Part shown: in pieces, positions 34,048-45,690 of the stretch
Position numbering within the stretch: position 1 is the stretch's first letter
How the letters are laid out: every line of letters begins with the position of its first letter
NCBI RefSeq assembly: GCF_020103725.1
Contig: NZ_JAHXBG010000005.1
Location: 372,001 to 436,000, forward strand
From: Hyalangium gracile
GTDB lineage: Bacteria; Myxococcota; Myxococcia; Myxococcales; Myxococcaceae
Length of the DNA stretch: 64,000 nt
Direction: 5' to 3'
Notes under the pieces: model-generated
Seen by the model: the letters and a program-made list of their open reading frames with translations, nothing else
Told to the model about the DNA's origin: nothing
Databases searched by the model: none
Made by a program: the position numbers and the translations under genes

Positions 34048-35454
34048 CTACCTGCCCTGGGGGCCCAGGAACCGTCCCTCCAGCCGCTTCACCTCTCCGG
34101 AGGCCGGATCGCCAACCTCCACGGTGAACTCGAACGGAAGCACCAGGGCCCCCTGCTCCACCGTCATGAAGAGGGGAACCCGGAAGCTCTCCAGCGAACC
34201 GAGCCGCACCTCCCGCTGGGGCAGCACCACGCGCACCGCCTCGGGAGCCTTCACCTCGAGGCGGAAGGTGGCCTCGCCCGGGTTCTTGTTCACCAGGTGC
34301 AGCTCGAACTGATTGCGGACGCTGCCCTCCTCCAGGAGATACGGCGCGCCCTGCATCCGCAGCAGGTTCGCCTCGAAGGGCGTGCGCCGAGCCAGGCTCA
34401 CCCCGAGCGCCGTCACGGAGGCCAGCAGCAGGACGCCGTACGCCACCAGCCGAGGCCGGAGGACGCGCCGCGCCTTGCCCGCGAAGCCATTGAGCGAGTC
34501 GTACCGGATGAGGCCCCGTGGCCGATCGATCTTCTCCATCACCTCGTCGCACGCGTCCACGCACTGCGCGCAGGCGAGACACTCCATCTGGAGCCCGTTG
34601 CGGATGTCGATGCCCGTGGGGCACACGGCGATGCACCGGCGGCAGTCCACGCAGTCCCCACGCGGAGCCGGCGCGGCCGCCTTGCCCTTCAGGAGCGGCC
34701 CCCGAGGCTCACCCCGGCCCATGTCATAGCCGATGATGAGCGAGTCCCGATCGTGCATCGCGGACTGGAGCCGCCCGTAGGGGCAGAGCACGATGCAGAG
34801 CTGCTCGCGGAACCACGCGTAGTTGAAGTACAGCGCCCCGGTCACCACCATGGACCACGAGAAGGCGGTGCCGTGGCCCACGGGTCCCTCGCGCACCATG
34901 GCGGCCAGCTCGCGCGCGGAGACGAAGAGGCTGAGCGCCACGTGCGACAGCGCCAGCGACACGGCCAGGTACGCGCCATGCTTCGCCACCGCGCGAGCCA
35001 CCCTCGCCGCCGTCCACGGCTCCGAGGCCACCCTCAAGCGCCGCTCGCGCGGGCCATCGATCCAGCGCTCGATGGGCCGGTACACGCCCTCGAGGAACAC
35101 CGTCTGCGGACAGGCCCACCCGCACCACGCCCGCCCGAGCGCCGCCGTGGCGAACAGCAGCGAGAACCCCATCGTGGTGAGCACGAAGAGGACGAGCCAG
35201 AAGTCCTGCGCGTTGAAGGTGTTGCCGAACAGGTAGAAGCGGCGCGCCGCCACATCCAGGTGGACCGCCGGGTGTCCCCCCACCTGCACGAGCGGCAACG
35301 CCACATAGATGGCGATCAGCACCGCGAAGACGATCCGCCGCCGCGTGATGAAGCGTCCCCTCACGTCCGCCGGGTGGATGGCCAGCCGTGAGCCATCCGC
35401 CTTCATGGACGAGAGCTGATCGACCCGAGGTCCCTCGGTGCGCGCCATGGCCAT
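34048..35454 (-). CDS. ccoG: Cytochrome c oxidase accessory protein CcoG (FixG/RdxA)
   Basis: 468 residues. N-terminal membrane spans (RRRIVFAVLIAIYVALPLVQ), the AWCGWACPQTVFLEGVYRPI block, and two ferredoxin clusters: CVDCRRCIAVCPTGIDIRNG and CLACAQCVDACDEVMEKID. C-terminal domain (~330-468) is the Ig-like periplasmic FixG part. CcoG is a membrane Fe-S protein needed to reduce copper for assembly of the cbb3 CuB centre. Last gene of the cco operon (6 nt from ccoP). Confidence 0.95.
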   Translation of the reverse strand: MAMARTEGPRVDQLSSMKADGSRLAIHPADVRGRFITRRRIVFAVLIAIYVALPLVQVGGHPAVHLDVAARRFYLFGNTFNAQDFWLVLFVLTTMGFSLLFATAALGRAWCGWACPQTVFLEGVYRPIERWIDGPRERRLRVASEPWTAARVARAVAKHGAYLAVSLALSHVALSLFVSARELAAMVREGPVGHGTAFSWSMVVTGALYFNYAWFREQLCIVLCPYGRLQSAMHDRDSLIIGYDMGRGEPRGPLLKGKAAAPAPRGDCVDCRRCIAVCPTGIDIRNGLQMECLACAQCVDACDEVMEKIDRPRGLIRYDSLNGFAGKARRVLRPRLVAYGVLLLASVTALGVSLARRTPFEANLLRMQGAPYLLEEGSVRNQFELHLVNKNPGEATFRLEVKAPEAVRVVLPQREVRLGSLESFRVPLFMTVEQGALVLPFEFTVEVGDPASGEVKRLEGRFLGPQGR

Positions 35455-35460
35455 CTTCTC

Positions 35461-36003
35461 CTACTGCTCGGGCTCGCCCTGCGGCGGCTTGCCGGGCACG
35501 TTCCGGCCCTTGATTGTCAGCACGTACGCGGTGACGGCGCGCACGCGCTCCGCGCCCAGGGTCCGCTCCCAGGCGGGCATTCCCTTGGCGACCGAGCCCT
35601 GGGAGATCGTCTTGTGGATGTCCACGGGCTTGCCGCCACGGAGCCAGGCGTTGTCCGTCAGGTTGGGGCCGATGAGCCCCTGGCCCTCGGCGCCGTGACA
35701 GGCCGCGCAGTTCTGCAGGTACAGCTGCTTGCCGCTGCCTGTCGCCTGCCCGTCCTTCGTCAGCGCCAGCAGCGTCTCGTCCGAGAGCGGCCCATTGGCC
35801 GCGGCCCGCCGGGCGAGCTCGGCCGCCTCCTGCTGATACTCGCCAATCAGCCCCGGCTCGATCTCCGCCACGTGGTAGTAGAACCAGTAGCCGAAGCCGA
35901 AGACGATGGTCGCCCAGAGGATGCCCAGCCACCAGTTGGGCAGCCGGTTGTCGTGCTCCTCGATGCCGTCATACACGTGATGGACGGCTGACTTGTCACT
36001 CAT
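35461..36003 (-). CDS. ccoP: cbb3 oxidase subunit CcoP, monohaem
   Basis: 180 residues. N-terminus VYDGIEEHDNRLPNWWLGIL is the FixP N-domain followed by one membrane span (ILWATIVFGFGYWFYYHVAE). Only one CxxCH is present (NCAACHG, ~101-105), with the methionine region EGQGLIGPNLTDNAW and GMPAWE. Canonical CcoP has two haems; monohaem versions accompany CcoNO fusions. It overlaps ccoQ by 8 nt. It passes electrons from cytochrome c towards CcoN. Confidence 0.9.
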   Translation of the reverse strand: MSDKSAVHHVYDGIEEHDNRLPNWWLGILWATIVFGFGYWFYYHVAEIEPGLIGEYQQEAAELARRAAANGPLSDETLLALTKDGQATGSGKQLYLQNCAACHGAEGQGLIGPNLTDNAWLRGGKPVDIHKTISQGSVAKGMPAWERTLGAERVRAVTAYVLTIKGRNVPGKPPQGEPEQ

Positions 36004-36195
36004 GATTGGTGCCTCCGGTGGCCTGCCGCGACTCGCCCTGCTCGGCCAGCGGGAGCAGCGCGAGCGTCTCGAAGTCCTGGCTCCGCCGCGCGATGAAGAG
36101 GTGCGCGACGACCCCCAGGAACACGCCCAGGAAGAGCAGGAGCGAGAAGAGCGGCAGGTGGGTGAGATTCATCCCCGAGTAGAATTGCTGGTACA

Positions 36196-36196
<1 letters not shown>
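35996..36196 (-). CDS. ccoQ: CcoQ-like small cbb3 oxidase subunit
   Basis: 66 residues: MYQQFYSGMNLTHLPLFSLL, one membrane helix (FSLLLFLGVFLGVVAHLF) then a short cytosolic tail. The ATG shares its A with the ccoNO stop (TGATG), so it is translationally coupled. Size, single helix and position between ccoNO and ccoP fit CcoQ, which stabilises the complex, although sequence conservation in this family is low. Confidence 0.7.
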
Positions 36197-38549
<2,353 letters not shown>

Positions 38550-38553
<4 letters not shown>

Positions 38554-38738
38554 CTCGCGGAGTCGTGCTGCGGTTCGGAGTCCGTCCGCGCCGGGCGGGC
38601 GCTGTCGTCCTCGAGTGGGAAGAGCGAGAGCCGGTCTGCGTGCTCGTGATCGCCGAAGCGGATGCTGACCAGGAAGAGCAGCACCGAACCGGCCACGAGC
38701 ATCAGGCTCACGAAGACCTGGAGAAGGATGACGTTCAT
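38550..38738 (-). CDS. ccoS: CcoS, cbb3 assembly protein
   Basis: 62 residues: [20 protein letters not shown], a single membrane helix, then [20 protein letters not shown]. This fits CcoS (cofactor insertion into cbb3 oxidase). ATG overlaps the ccoI stop by 4 nt, and its stop overlaps the ccoNO GTG. Confidence 0.8.
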
Positions 38739-41140
38739 GTAGGGACCTCCCGGAGCGCCCGGGCCCGGGCCCGCGCCGGGCGGCGCGGGGGCGACAGGCT
38801 GTAGATGGAGAAGAGCAGCAGCGACAGCGAGCTGAGCGGCATGACCACCGTGGCGCGCAGCGGCGTCATCCAGCCCGCGAGGCACGCGGCCACCGCCACC
38901 ACGTTGTAGGCCAGGGCGATGGCCAGCACGCGGTGGACCACCTGGCGGAGCTGGCGCGACAGCTGGAGCGCCTCGCGGATGGGGCCAATCCCCTCCCCCA
39001 GCAGGAAGAAGTCCGACTTGCCGGGCAGGACGGGCCGGTCGATGGCGGGAGTCCCCGCGCACAGCGCGCGCTCGAAGGCGAGGCTGTCGTTCACCCCGTC
39101 GCCCAGGTACAGCGTGTCCGCCTGGTCCAGCGACGCCACCACCGCCGACTTGTCCTGGGGCCGCATGCCACCGAGCGCGTGCAGCCGCGGAATGCCGAGC
39201 CGGTGCGCCATCTCCTGGACGCGGCTGGGGGCGTCTCCGGAGATGAGCCACACGTCGGTGCCCTCCTCGCGCAGCGCCGCGATCTCCCGCTGCGCGTCCG
39301 GGCGGACGCAGTCCCGCATGGGGAAGCTCGCCACGAGCTGGCCGTCTCGCGCCAGCACCGTGCCCTGCGCCTCGGTGGCTGCCGGAGCGGCCCACGACGC
39401 CGCGCCCAGCCGCCAGCGCGAGCCGTCGCGCCTCAGCTCCAACCCCTGTCCGGGGGACTCCACCACCTGGAGGCCAGCAGTGAAGCGCGCGCCAGCGCGG
39501 GAGAGCTCGGCGGCCAGGCACCGGCTCACCGGGTGGTTGCTGCGCGAGGCCATGTCGAAGGTGATGTCCCGGAGCCCGGGCTCCAGCGCGGCCACGGCCT
39601 GACGGTCCACCAGCTCCAGCCGCCCGAGCGTGAGCGTCCCCGTCTTGTCGAAGAGCACCTTGCGCACGCGCGGCAGCCGATCCAGCAGATCCGTGGCGCG
39701 GATGAAGAAGCCGCCGCGGCGCAGCCGGGCCTGGGCCAGCTCGTAGGCCATGGGCACGGCGATGCCGATGGCGCACGGGCACGTCACCACCAGCAGGGCC
39801 ACCGCCACCTGCAGCGCCTTGTCCGGCCCCGCCGGCCACCACAGCGCCAGCCCCACGGCGGAGACGACCAGCACCGACAGCACCCACCGGCGCGACACCC
39901 GGCTCCAGAAGCGGGCATGCGTGGGCAGCCGCTCCTGCGTGGCGGGCGCCTGGCGCAGCAGCGACACCAGCGGCGAGTCCTGGAAGTCCGTCCGGGCCCG
40001 CACGTGCGCGGCGGTGCGCGAGGCGTTGAACGCGCCGGCCGGAACCTCTCCGCCCTGCCGCAGGGAGCGCTGCTCCGCCTCACCGGTGATCCAGTCGGTG
40101 GAGAAGGAGGCCTGGGCGTCCAGGAGCACCGCGTCCACGGGGACGAGATCGCCCGGCGCGATCACCAGCACGTCCCCCGCGCGCAGCTCGGGGGCGCGGA
40201 CGGTGTCGAGCCGCTCCCCCTCCTGGCGGCGCACGAGGATTCCATCCGCGCCATCGTCCTCGAGGAGGAACCGGCGGTTGCGGTCCAGCACGCGCTGCTG
40301 GAGCCAGCGGCCCACCAGCATCAGCGTCATGAAGGTGTTGAGCGACTCGAAGTAGGCCAGGTCGCCCCGGCCGCTCCGGGCCTGCACCAGCGAGGTGCCA
40401 TACACGAGGAGGATGCCCAAGGCGATGGGCAGATCCAGGTGGAGCACCCCGCTGCGCAGCCCCTGCCACGCCGAGCGGAAGAAGGGCCAGCCACCCACCA
40501 GCACCGCCACGGTGGACAGCGCCAGGCTCAGCCGGGTGAAGAGCGTGAAGATCTCCCCCTCCGCCGGAGCGAGCCCCACGTAGAAGCTCCACGAGAAGAT
40601 CATCACGTTCATCGTGATGGAGGCGCAGATGCCCAGGCGGACCGGCAGATCCCGCGAGGCCTCCTCGGGGCGCTTGCGGCTGGGCCCGAAGAGGTACCCG
40701 AAGGACTCCACCTGGCGCAGGAAGCCGGCCACATCGAAGAGGCCGCGCTTCCACCGCAGGAGCACCTTGCCCAGGGCCGGGTTGATGGTGATGCCCGCGC
40801 CGCCCGGCTGGCGGCGGAACAGCTCGTTCATCAGCCAGACGCATGCGGCGCAGTGGATTCCCTGCACGTCCAGCTCGAGCGAGCACAGCTCTCCACCCGC
40901 CGCCTCGCCGCGAGCCACCAGCGGCTCGAGCCAGGCATGGCTCCGGTCCGCCTTCGGCTCGGGAGCCGGCGTCACCTGGCCCTGCGCCAGCGCGTAGTAC
41001 CGCGTGAGCCCCTGCCCCACGAGGAGCTCATGCACGGCCTCGCACCCCGCGCAACAGAACTGCCCGGAGGAACCTGATGGAACGGGGCTCCCACAGTGGA
41101 GGCAGGAGGCCGAGCGCTCTTTTTGCGCGATGTCAGACAT
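38735..41140 (-). CDS. ccoI: Copper-exporting P1-type ATPase CcoI
   Basis: 801 residues. Order: an N-terminal Cys-rich metal-binding segment (CLHCGS...[10 protein letters not shown]), a heavy-metal domain with GIHCAACVW (~93-102), eight membrane spans including the ion motif TCPCAIG (~450), actuator motif ITGEA, phosphorylation site DKTGTLTLG (~495) and hinge [10 protein letters not shown]. CcoI supplies Cu to the CuB site of cbb3 oxidase by pumping it to the periplasm. First gene of the operon, divergent from the SafE-like gene with 48 nt between starts. Confidence 0.94.
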   Translation of the reverse strand: MSDIAQKERSASCLHCGSPVPSGSSGQFCCAGCEAVHELLVGQGLTRYYALAQGQVTPAPEPKADRSHAWLEPLVARGEAAGGELCSLELDVQGIHCAACVWLMNELFRRQPGGAGITINPALGKVLLRWKRGLFDVAGFLRQVESFGYLFGPSRKRPEEASRDLPVRLGICASITMNVMIFSWSFYVGLAPAEGEIFTLFTRLSLALSTVAVLVGGWPFFRSAWQGLRSGVLHLDLPIALGILLVYGTSLVQARSGRGDLAYFESLNTFMTLMLVGRWLQQRVLDRNRRFLLEDDGADGILVRRQEGERLDTVRAPELRAGDVLVIAPGDLVPVDAVLLDAQASFSTDWITGEAEQRSLRQGGEVPAGAFNASRTAAHVRARTDFQDSPLVSLLRQAPATQERLPTHARFWSRVSRRWVLSVLVVSAVGLALWWPAGPDKALQVAVALLVVTCPCAIGIAVPMAYELAQARLRRGGFFIRATDLLDRLPRVRKVLFDKTGTLTLGRLELVDRQAVAALEPGLRDITFDMASRSNHPVSRCLAAELSRAGARFTAGLQVVESPGQGLELRRDGSRWRLGAASWAAPAATEAQGTVLARDGQLVASFPMRDCVRPDAQREIAALREEGTDVWLISGDAPSRVQEMAHRLGIPRLHALGGMRPQDKSAVVASLDQADTLYLGDGVNDSLAFERALCAGTPAIDRPVLPGKSDFFLLGEGIGPIREALQLSRQLRQVVHRVLAIALAYNVVAVAACLAGWMTPLRATVVMPLSSLSLLLFSIYSLSPPRRPARARARALREVPT

Positions 41141-41188
41141 GCACAGGGGCTCATTGCGAACGGCATGCCCGTTGCGAGAAGCCGGGGC
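41141..41188. promoter_or_regulatory. Divergent promoter region between ccoI and SafE-like gene
   Basis: 48 nt. TTGCGA occurs at 41154-41159 and again at 41172-41177 (18-bp period), and AACGG / CCGTT form an inverted repeat at 41159-41173. No FNR-type box (TTGAT-N4-ATCAA) is seen. Confidence 0.35.
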
Positions 41189-41905
41189 ATGACCCTCCTC
41201 GAAGCCCCAGCGCTGCTGCTCGGACAGATGCCCCCCCCTTCACCGGCAGTGCTTGCCGGCTCGCTCGGGGCGTTCACCGTGGGCCTCACCGGCAGCGTCC
41301 ACTGCCTGCTGATGTGCGGCCCCCTGGCGTGCGCGGGCCTCCCCCTGGCGCCAGGCCCCGAGAGGCGCCGGGCGGTGCTCGCGTACCAGGGCGGGCGCGT
41401 GGCGGCCTATATGGTGGTGGGAGGTACGCTGGGGGCGCTCGGCAGTGGCGTCGCGCGGACGCTGGACGTCTCCCTGCGCCCCGCGTTGCCCTGGCTGATG
41501 GCCGCGGCGCTCACCGCCTCCGCGCTGGAGGTGGGCAAGCGGCTCCGGCCCCTGCCCGGGTTGTCCCGGCTCGTGGGTGCCGTCTCCCGGCTCGGCGCAA
41601 AACTTTCGTTCGTGGGGAGAGCCGGCGCAATGGGTGCGGTGACGCCGCTGCTGCCCTGTGGCCTGCTGTATGGAGTCTTCGCGGCGGCGCTGGCGAGCGG
41701 CTCCTTCTCGGGGGGGGCGCTGGTGCTCGGCGCCTTCGCCCTGGGGGGCCTGCCCGCGTTGTTGGGGGCCCAGCTCCAGACGGGGCTGTGGCGGCACCGG
41801 CCGCGCATCGCCACGTTCCTGCTCCAGCGGGCGCTGCCCCTGGCCGCGGCGGCGGTGCTCGTCTACCGGGCGCTGGGAACTCCTGAAAAGCCGAGCTGCC
41901 ACTGA
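41189..41905 (+). CDS. SafE/DsbD-like membrane protein of the cco region
   Basis: 238 residues from ATG at 41189; an in-frame ATG at 41165 is also possible, whereas earlier starts would run into ccoI. Six membrane spans are visible with the family hallmark FTVGLTGSVHCLLMCGPLAC (His, Met and Cys suggestive of metal handling) and GAVTPLLPCGLLYGVFAAAL. Such UreH/DsbD_2 type proteins are usual companions of cco clusters and are thought to help in metal or redox maturation. Convergent with actF. Confidence 0.75.
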   Translation: MTLLEAPALLLGQMPPPSPAVLAGSLGAFTVGLTGSVHCLLMCGPLACAGLPLAPGPERRRAVLAYQGGRVAAYMVVGGTLGALGSGVARTLDVSLRPALPWLMAAALTASALEVGKRLRPLPGLSRLVGAVSRLGAKLSFVGRAGAMGAVTPLLPCGLLYGVFAAALASGSFSGGALVLGAFALGGLPALLGAQLQTGLWRHRPRIATFLLQRALPLAAAAVLVYRALGTPEKPSCH

Positions 41906-41943
41906 CCAGGCGGCTCGAAGGGGCCGTCTGATCGGGCAGCTCG
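41892..41943. terminator. Two-tier hairpin between convergent genes
   Basis: Outer 9-bp stem CGAGCTGCC (41892-41900) / GGCAGCTCG (41935-41943) encloses an inner stem AGGCGGCTC (41908-41916) / GGGCCGTCT (41921-41929) with a GAAG loop. It lies over the 3' end of the SafE-like gene and before actF; likely a bidirectional terminator. Confidence 0.5.
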
Positions 41944-41964
41944 AGGGCTACGGTCTCGGGGAGC

Positions 41965-43131
41965 TCACGTGTGGTGGTGCACGCTCTCCACGAGGTACGG
42001 GTCTCCCTGCGGAACCAGGGGCGCCGACTGCACCGCGCGCGTCACCGCCAGCACGAACAGCCCGCCCAGGCCCACGAAGCCGGCCAGCTCGTACAGGCCC
42101 ACCCCGAGGCGCTCGGGCATGTTGGCCGGAGCCACCATCAGGTACACGTCCAGCCAACGGCCCAGCAGGAGGATCCCCGCCACGCGCAGCAGGTGCGACT
42201 CGCTGCGCTTGGCCGTGCGCGGCAGCAGCAGCAGGAACGGCAGCGCCCAGTTGATCACCAGGTTCGCGTAGAAGGGCACCGTCCACCCGCCGTGCGTCCG
42301 GGCCACGAAGTAGACGGTCTCCTCCGGCAGGTTCGAGTACCAGATGAGCAGGAACTGCGAGAACCAGAGGTAGGCCCACAGCGTGGCGAACCCGAACATC
42401 AGCTTGCCCAGGTCATGCAGGTGGCTGGTGTTGACCGACGGCATCGCCCCGGAGCGGCGCAGCAGGATGACCGCCACCGTCAGCGCGCACACGCTCGAGG
42501 AGAGCAGCCCGGCGATGTTGTAGAGCCCGTAGATGGTGCTGAACCAGTGCGGCTCCAGGCTCATCAGCCAGTCGAACGCCGCCAGGCAGAACGTGATGCC
42601 GAACAGGACCAGGAAGAGCGCCGAGACCGTGACGTTGCGCCGCGTCCCCTCCTCCGTCCGCTCCGTGTCCTGCCGCAGCGAGTTGCGCCGCAGCGCCCAC
42701 GCGAACACGCACCACAGCCCGAGGATGACCACCATCCGCACCGCGAAGAACGGCACGTTGAGGAACGCCGCCTTCGTGTGGAGCAGATGGTCCTGCTCCA
42801 TCACTCCCGGGCGGGCCCAGAGGTAGAGCGCGGAGGCGCCCGGCACCACCGCCAGCATCGTCACGGCGCCCACGGGGACGTAGGAGGCGAACGCCTCGGG
42901 GACGCGCTTGAACACCGTGGCCCAGCCAGCGTTCGCCACGTACATCAAGGCGAGGAACACCAGCCCGCCCAGCCCCAGGCACAGGAAGTAGAACCCGCTG
43001 GTGAGCAGGCTGGTGAGCGCGCGCGTGGGCTCCAGCGCGAGGCCCGCGCCCAGGCCCGCGAGCCCCAGCGCGGCGGCACCCCACGCGCCTTTGCGAACCA
43101 TCGGACTGACGACGAATCCCGGGGAGCTCAT
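41965..43131 (-). CDS. actF: Alternative complex III subunit ActF
   Basis: 388 residues from ATG at 43131, overlapping actE by 4 nt; a longer frame upstream belongs to a shadow. About ten membrane spans (SGFYFLCLGLGGLVFLALMY, RMVVILGLWCVFAWALRRN), with His/Glu rich loops near 117 (EQDHLLHTKAAF) and 340. It matches the quinone-binding membrane subunit (ActC/ActF type) of the quinol:cytochrome c oxidoreductase. Last gene of the operon. Confidence 0.88.
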   Translation of the reverse strand: MSSPGFVVSPMVRKGAWGAAALGLAGLGAGLALEPTRALTSLLTSGFYFLCLGLGGLVFLALMYVANAGWATVFKRVPEAFASYVPVGAVTMLAVVPGASALYLWARPGVMEQDHLLHTKAAFLNVPFFAVRMVVILGLWCVFAWALRRNSLRQDTERTEEGTRRNVTVSALFLVLFGITFCLAAFDWLMSLEPHWFSTIYGLYNIAGLLSSSVCALTVAVILLRRSGAMPSVNTSHLHDLGKLMFGFATLWAYLWFSQFLLIWYSNLPEETVYFVARTHGGWTVPFYANLVINWALPFLLLLPRTAKRSESHLLRVAGILLLGRWLDVYLMVAPANMPERLGVGLYELAGFVGLGGLFVLAVTRAVQSAPLVPQGDPYLVESVHHHT

Positions 43132-43694
43132 GGCGCCTCCTGCCGTGCGGTCTGCTGCGGGTTCTGGAGCGAGCGGATGAAGTGGACGATCTTCCACCGA
43201 TCCTCCGGCATCACCTGCGAGCCGTGGGCGGGCATCAGCCCCTGGCCATGGGTGACGATGTGGAAGAGCTGCCCATCCGGCAGCCCTCGGGCGTGATCCG
43301 CCAGGAGCGACGGAGGGCTGGGGAAGCGCGCCGTGACGAGCCCGTCGCCCAGCCCCCCGCTGCCATGGCACGGCGAGCAGTAGCGCGCGAAGGCCATCTT
43401 CCCGCGCGCCAGCACCTCGGGAGAGGCCGGGTAGGGATTCTTCAGCTCGCGTCCGGCGCGGGCGGCCTCCTCGGGCCCGGCCTTGAAGTGGTGGGGCATC
43501 TGGCTGCGCGCCAGGCTTCCCGGAGCGGGCAGCATCAGCGTCCGCCCGTCCTTCGTGACGGGGTTGGGAGAGAAGCTCTCGTAGGCCACGGCACCCACCA
43601 TGTCCGGCGAGTACTCGTAGTTGGGCTTCGACACGTCCTGCTCGCAGCTGGTGGCCAGCAGCGCCACCGCGGCGCATCCCAGGGCCCGCTTCAT
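43128..43694 (-). CDS. actE: Alternative complex III monohaem cytochrome c, ActE
   Basis: 188 residues. Lipoprotein-type signal (LGCAAVALLATSCEQD), a region ending PHHFKAGPEEAARAGREL, one haem motif CSPCHG (~108), then GLMPAHGSQVMPEDRWKIVH giving the Met ligand. Electrons leave the complex through ActE to soluble cytochrome or oxidase. It overlaps neighbours by 4 nt at both ends. Confidence 0.92.
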   Translation of the reverse strand: MKRALGCAAVALLATSCEQDVSKPNYEYSPDMVGAVAYESFSPNPVTKDGRTLMLPAPGSLARSQMPHHFKAGPEEAARAGRELKNPYPASPEVLARGKMAFARYCSPCHGSGGLGDGLVTARFPSPPSLLADHARGLPDGQLFHIVTHGQGLMPAHGSQVMPEDRWKIVHFIRSLQNPQQTARQEAP

Positions 43695-44212
43695 GACGGC
43701 ATCTCCTTCCAGGACAGCTCCACCGCCCCATGCCTGCGCAACATGTCCTCCACGGCATGGTGCGCCTGCTCCCCCTGACGGGCGCCGAGCACCAGCGCGA
43801 AGCGGTCATCCGTCACTCGGGGCAGCGTCAGCCGGCGGCTGCCGGGGAACAGCCGGCTGCGCGCCAGGAAGGCCGCCACGGTGATGAGGCCCGCGAACAG
43901 CACCGTCAGCTCGAACGTCACGGGGATGAACGCGGGCAGCGAGTTGAAGGGCTTGCCACCCACGTTGAGCGGCCAGCTCACCACGGACGTGTAGAGCTGC
44001 AGCGCCAGCGCCAGCGAGCCGCCCAGCAGCCCCGCCGCGAAGCACACGTAGGTGAGTCGCGAGGGCCGCAGGCCCATGGCCTCGTCCATGCCGTGCACCG
44101 CGTAGGGCGTGTACACGTCATGCACCGGGTAGCCCGCCTGGTGCGCCGCCCGGGTCGCGTCGAGGATCTTGTCCTCGTTGTCGAAGTAGCCGATGAGAAC
44201 GGAGGAGCTCAT
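43691..44212 (-). CDS. actD: Alternative complex III subunit ActD (DUF3341)
   Basis: 173 residues: [20 protein letters not shown], then [20 protein letters not shown], two membrane spans ([20 protein letters not shown] and [17 protein letters not shown]) and an amphipathic end. Typical DUF3341 in size and motif. Structural subunit; overlaps neighbours by 4 nt. Confidence 0.92.
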   Translation of the reverse strand: MSSSVLIGYFDNEDKILDATRAAHQAGYPVHDVYTPYAVHGMDEAMGLRPSRLTYVCFAAGLLGGSLALALQLYTSVVSWPLNVGGKPFNSLPAFIPVTFELTVLFAGLITVAAFLARSRLFPGSRRLTLPRVTDDRFALVLGARQGEQAHHAVEDMLRRHGAVELSWKEMPS

Positions 44213-45690
44213 ACCGCCACATCCTTTCGAGTCGCCAGCCCCACGAGCACCGGCGAGGGCACCTCCGCCGCAATGGGCTCGGGCGTGTCGTGCCGCCGCG
44301 GCTCACCGTGGGTGGAGGGCTCATGCGCGGGGCTGTGGCCTCGGGCGAAGCCGAGCACGCTCTTCACCTCGCCGATGGAGATGATGGGCAGCACCCGCGT
44401 GAAGAGCAGGAACAGGGTGAAGAACAGGCCGAAGGTGCCGATGAAGGTGCCCACCTCGATGACCGTGGGCGTGTACATGGACCAGCTCGACGGCAGGAAG
44501 TCGCGGTGCAGCGACGTGACGATGATGACGAAGCGCTCGAACCACATGCCCACGTTGATCACCAGCGACAGGACGAAGATGGCGGCGGGCGAGGTGCGCA
44601 CCTTCTTGAACCAGAACAGGTGCGGCGACACCACGTTGCACGTCACCATCGTCCAGTAGGCCCACGCGTACGGGCCGAAGGCGCGGTTGAGGAAGGTGAA
44701 GCGCTCGTACTCGTTGCCCGAGTACCAGGCGATGAACACCTCCGTGCCGTAGGCCAGGGACACGATGCCGCCGGTGACGATGATGACCTTCGTCATGTTC
44801 TCCAGGTGGCGCACGGTGATGAGGTGCTCGTAGCCCAGCACCTTGCGGGTGATGATCATCAGCGTCAGCACCATGGCGAAGCCGGAGAACACCGCGCCCG
44901 CCACGAAGTACGGCGGGAAGATGGTGGTGTGCCACCCGGGGATGATGGAGGTGGCGAAGTCCATGGACACGATGGTGTGCACCGACAGCACCAGCGGCGT
45001 GGCCAGGCCCGCCAGCAGCAGGTACACCGTCTCGTAGCGGGACCACGTCCGGTGCGAGCCCGTCCACCCCAGCGAGAGCACCCGGAAGAGCTTCTGCCGC
45101 AGCCCCTTGGCCCGATCCCTCACCGTGGCCAGGTCCGGGATGAGGCCCACGTACCAGAACACCAGCGAGATGGTGAAGTACGTGCTGATGGCGAACACGT
45201 CCCACAGCAGCGGCGAGCGGAAGTTCACCCACAGGCTGCCGCGCTCGTTCGGGTACGGGAACACCCAGAAGAAGAGCCAGGGCCGGCCCATGTGGATGAC
45301 GGGGAAGACGGCGGCGCACATGACGGCGAACAGCGTCATCGCCTCGGCGGCGCGGTTGATGCTCGTGCGCCACTTCTGCCGGAAGAGGAAGAGGATGGCG
45401 GAGATGAGCGTGCCCGCGTGGCCGATGCCCACCCAGAACACGAAGTTGGTGATGTCGAACGCCCAGCCCACCGTCTTGTTCAGGCCCCAGACACCGATGC
45501 CGGTGGAGACCTCGTAGGCCACCATGCCCACGCCGATGGCGAGCAGCGCGAAGGCGATGGCGAAGGCCACCCACCACGCCCGGGTGGGACGACGCTCCAT
45601 GGGAGCGCAGATCTCCTCCGTGAGCTGCCCGAGGCTGCGCTCCTCGGAGACGAGCGGGACGCGGAGGGGAGAGAGGTGCGAGTTGCTCAT
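44209..45690 (-). CDS. actC: Alternative complex III subunit ActC (NrfD-like)
   Basis: 493 residues, about ten spans ([60 protein letters not shown]). NrfD/PsrC-family membrane protein that binds the quinol headgroup near the periplasmic face; conserved His/Asp around HTIVSMDFA are visible. It ends 4 nt into actD and starts 4 nt before the actB stop. Confidence 0.95.
   Translation of the reverse strand: MSNSHLSPLRVPLVSEERSLGQLTEEICAPMERRPTRAWWVAFAIAFALLAIGVGMVAYEVSTGIGVWGLNKTVGWAFDITNFVFWVGIGHAGTLISAILFLFRQKWRTSINRAAEAMTLFAVMCAAVFPVIHMGRPWLFFWVFPYPNERGSLWVNFRSPLLWDVFAISTYFTISLVFWYVGLIPDLATVRDRAKGLRQKLFRVLSLGWTGSHRTWSRYETVYLLLAGLATPLVLSVHTIVSMDFATSIIPGWHTTIFPPYFVAGAVFSGFAMVLTLMIITRKVLGYEHLITVRHLENMTKVIIVTGGIVSLAYGTEVFIAWYSGNEYERFTFLNRAFGPYAWAYWTMVTCNVVSPHLFWFKKVRTSPAAIFVLSLVINVGMWFERFVIIVTSLHRDFLPSSWSMYTPTVIEVGTFIGTFGLFFTLFLLFTRVLPIISIGEVKSVLGFARGHSPAHEPSTHGEPRRHDTPEPIAAEVPSPVLVGLATRKDVAV

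Noticed and set aside
41965-43809. 614-codon frame with actF at its end
   Set aside because: The first part is the antisense/out-of-frame image of actE and actD; real actF starts at 43131.
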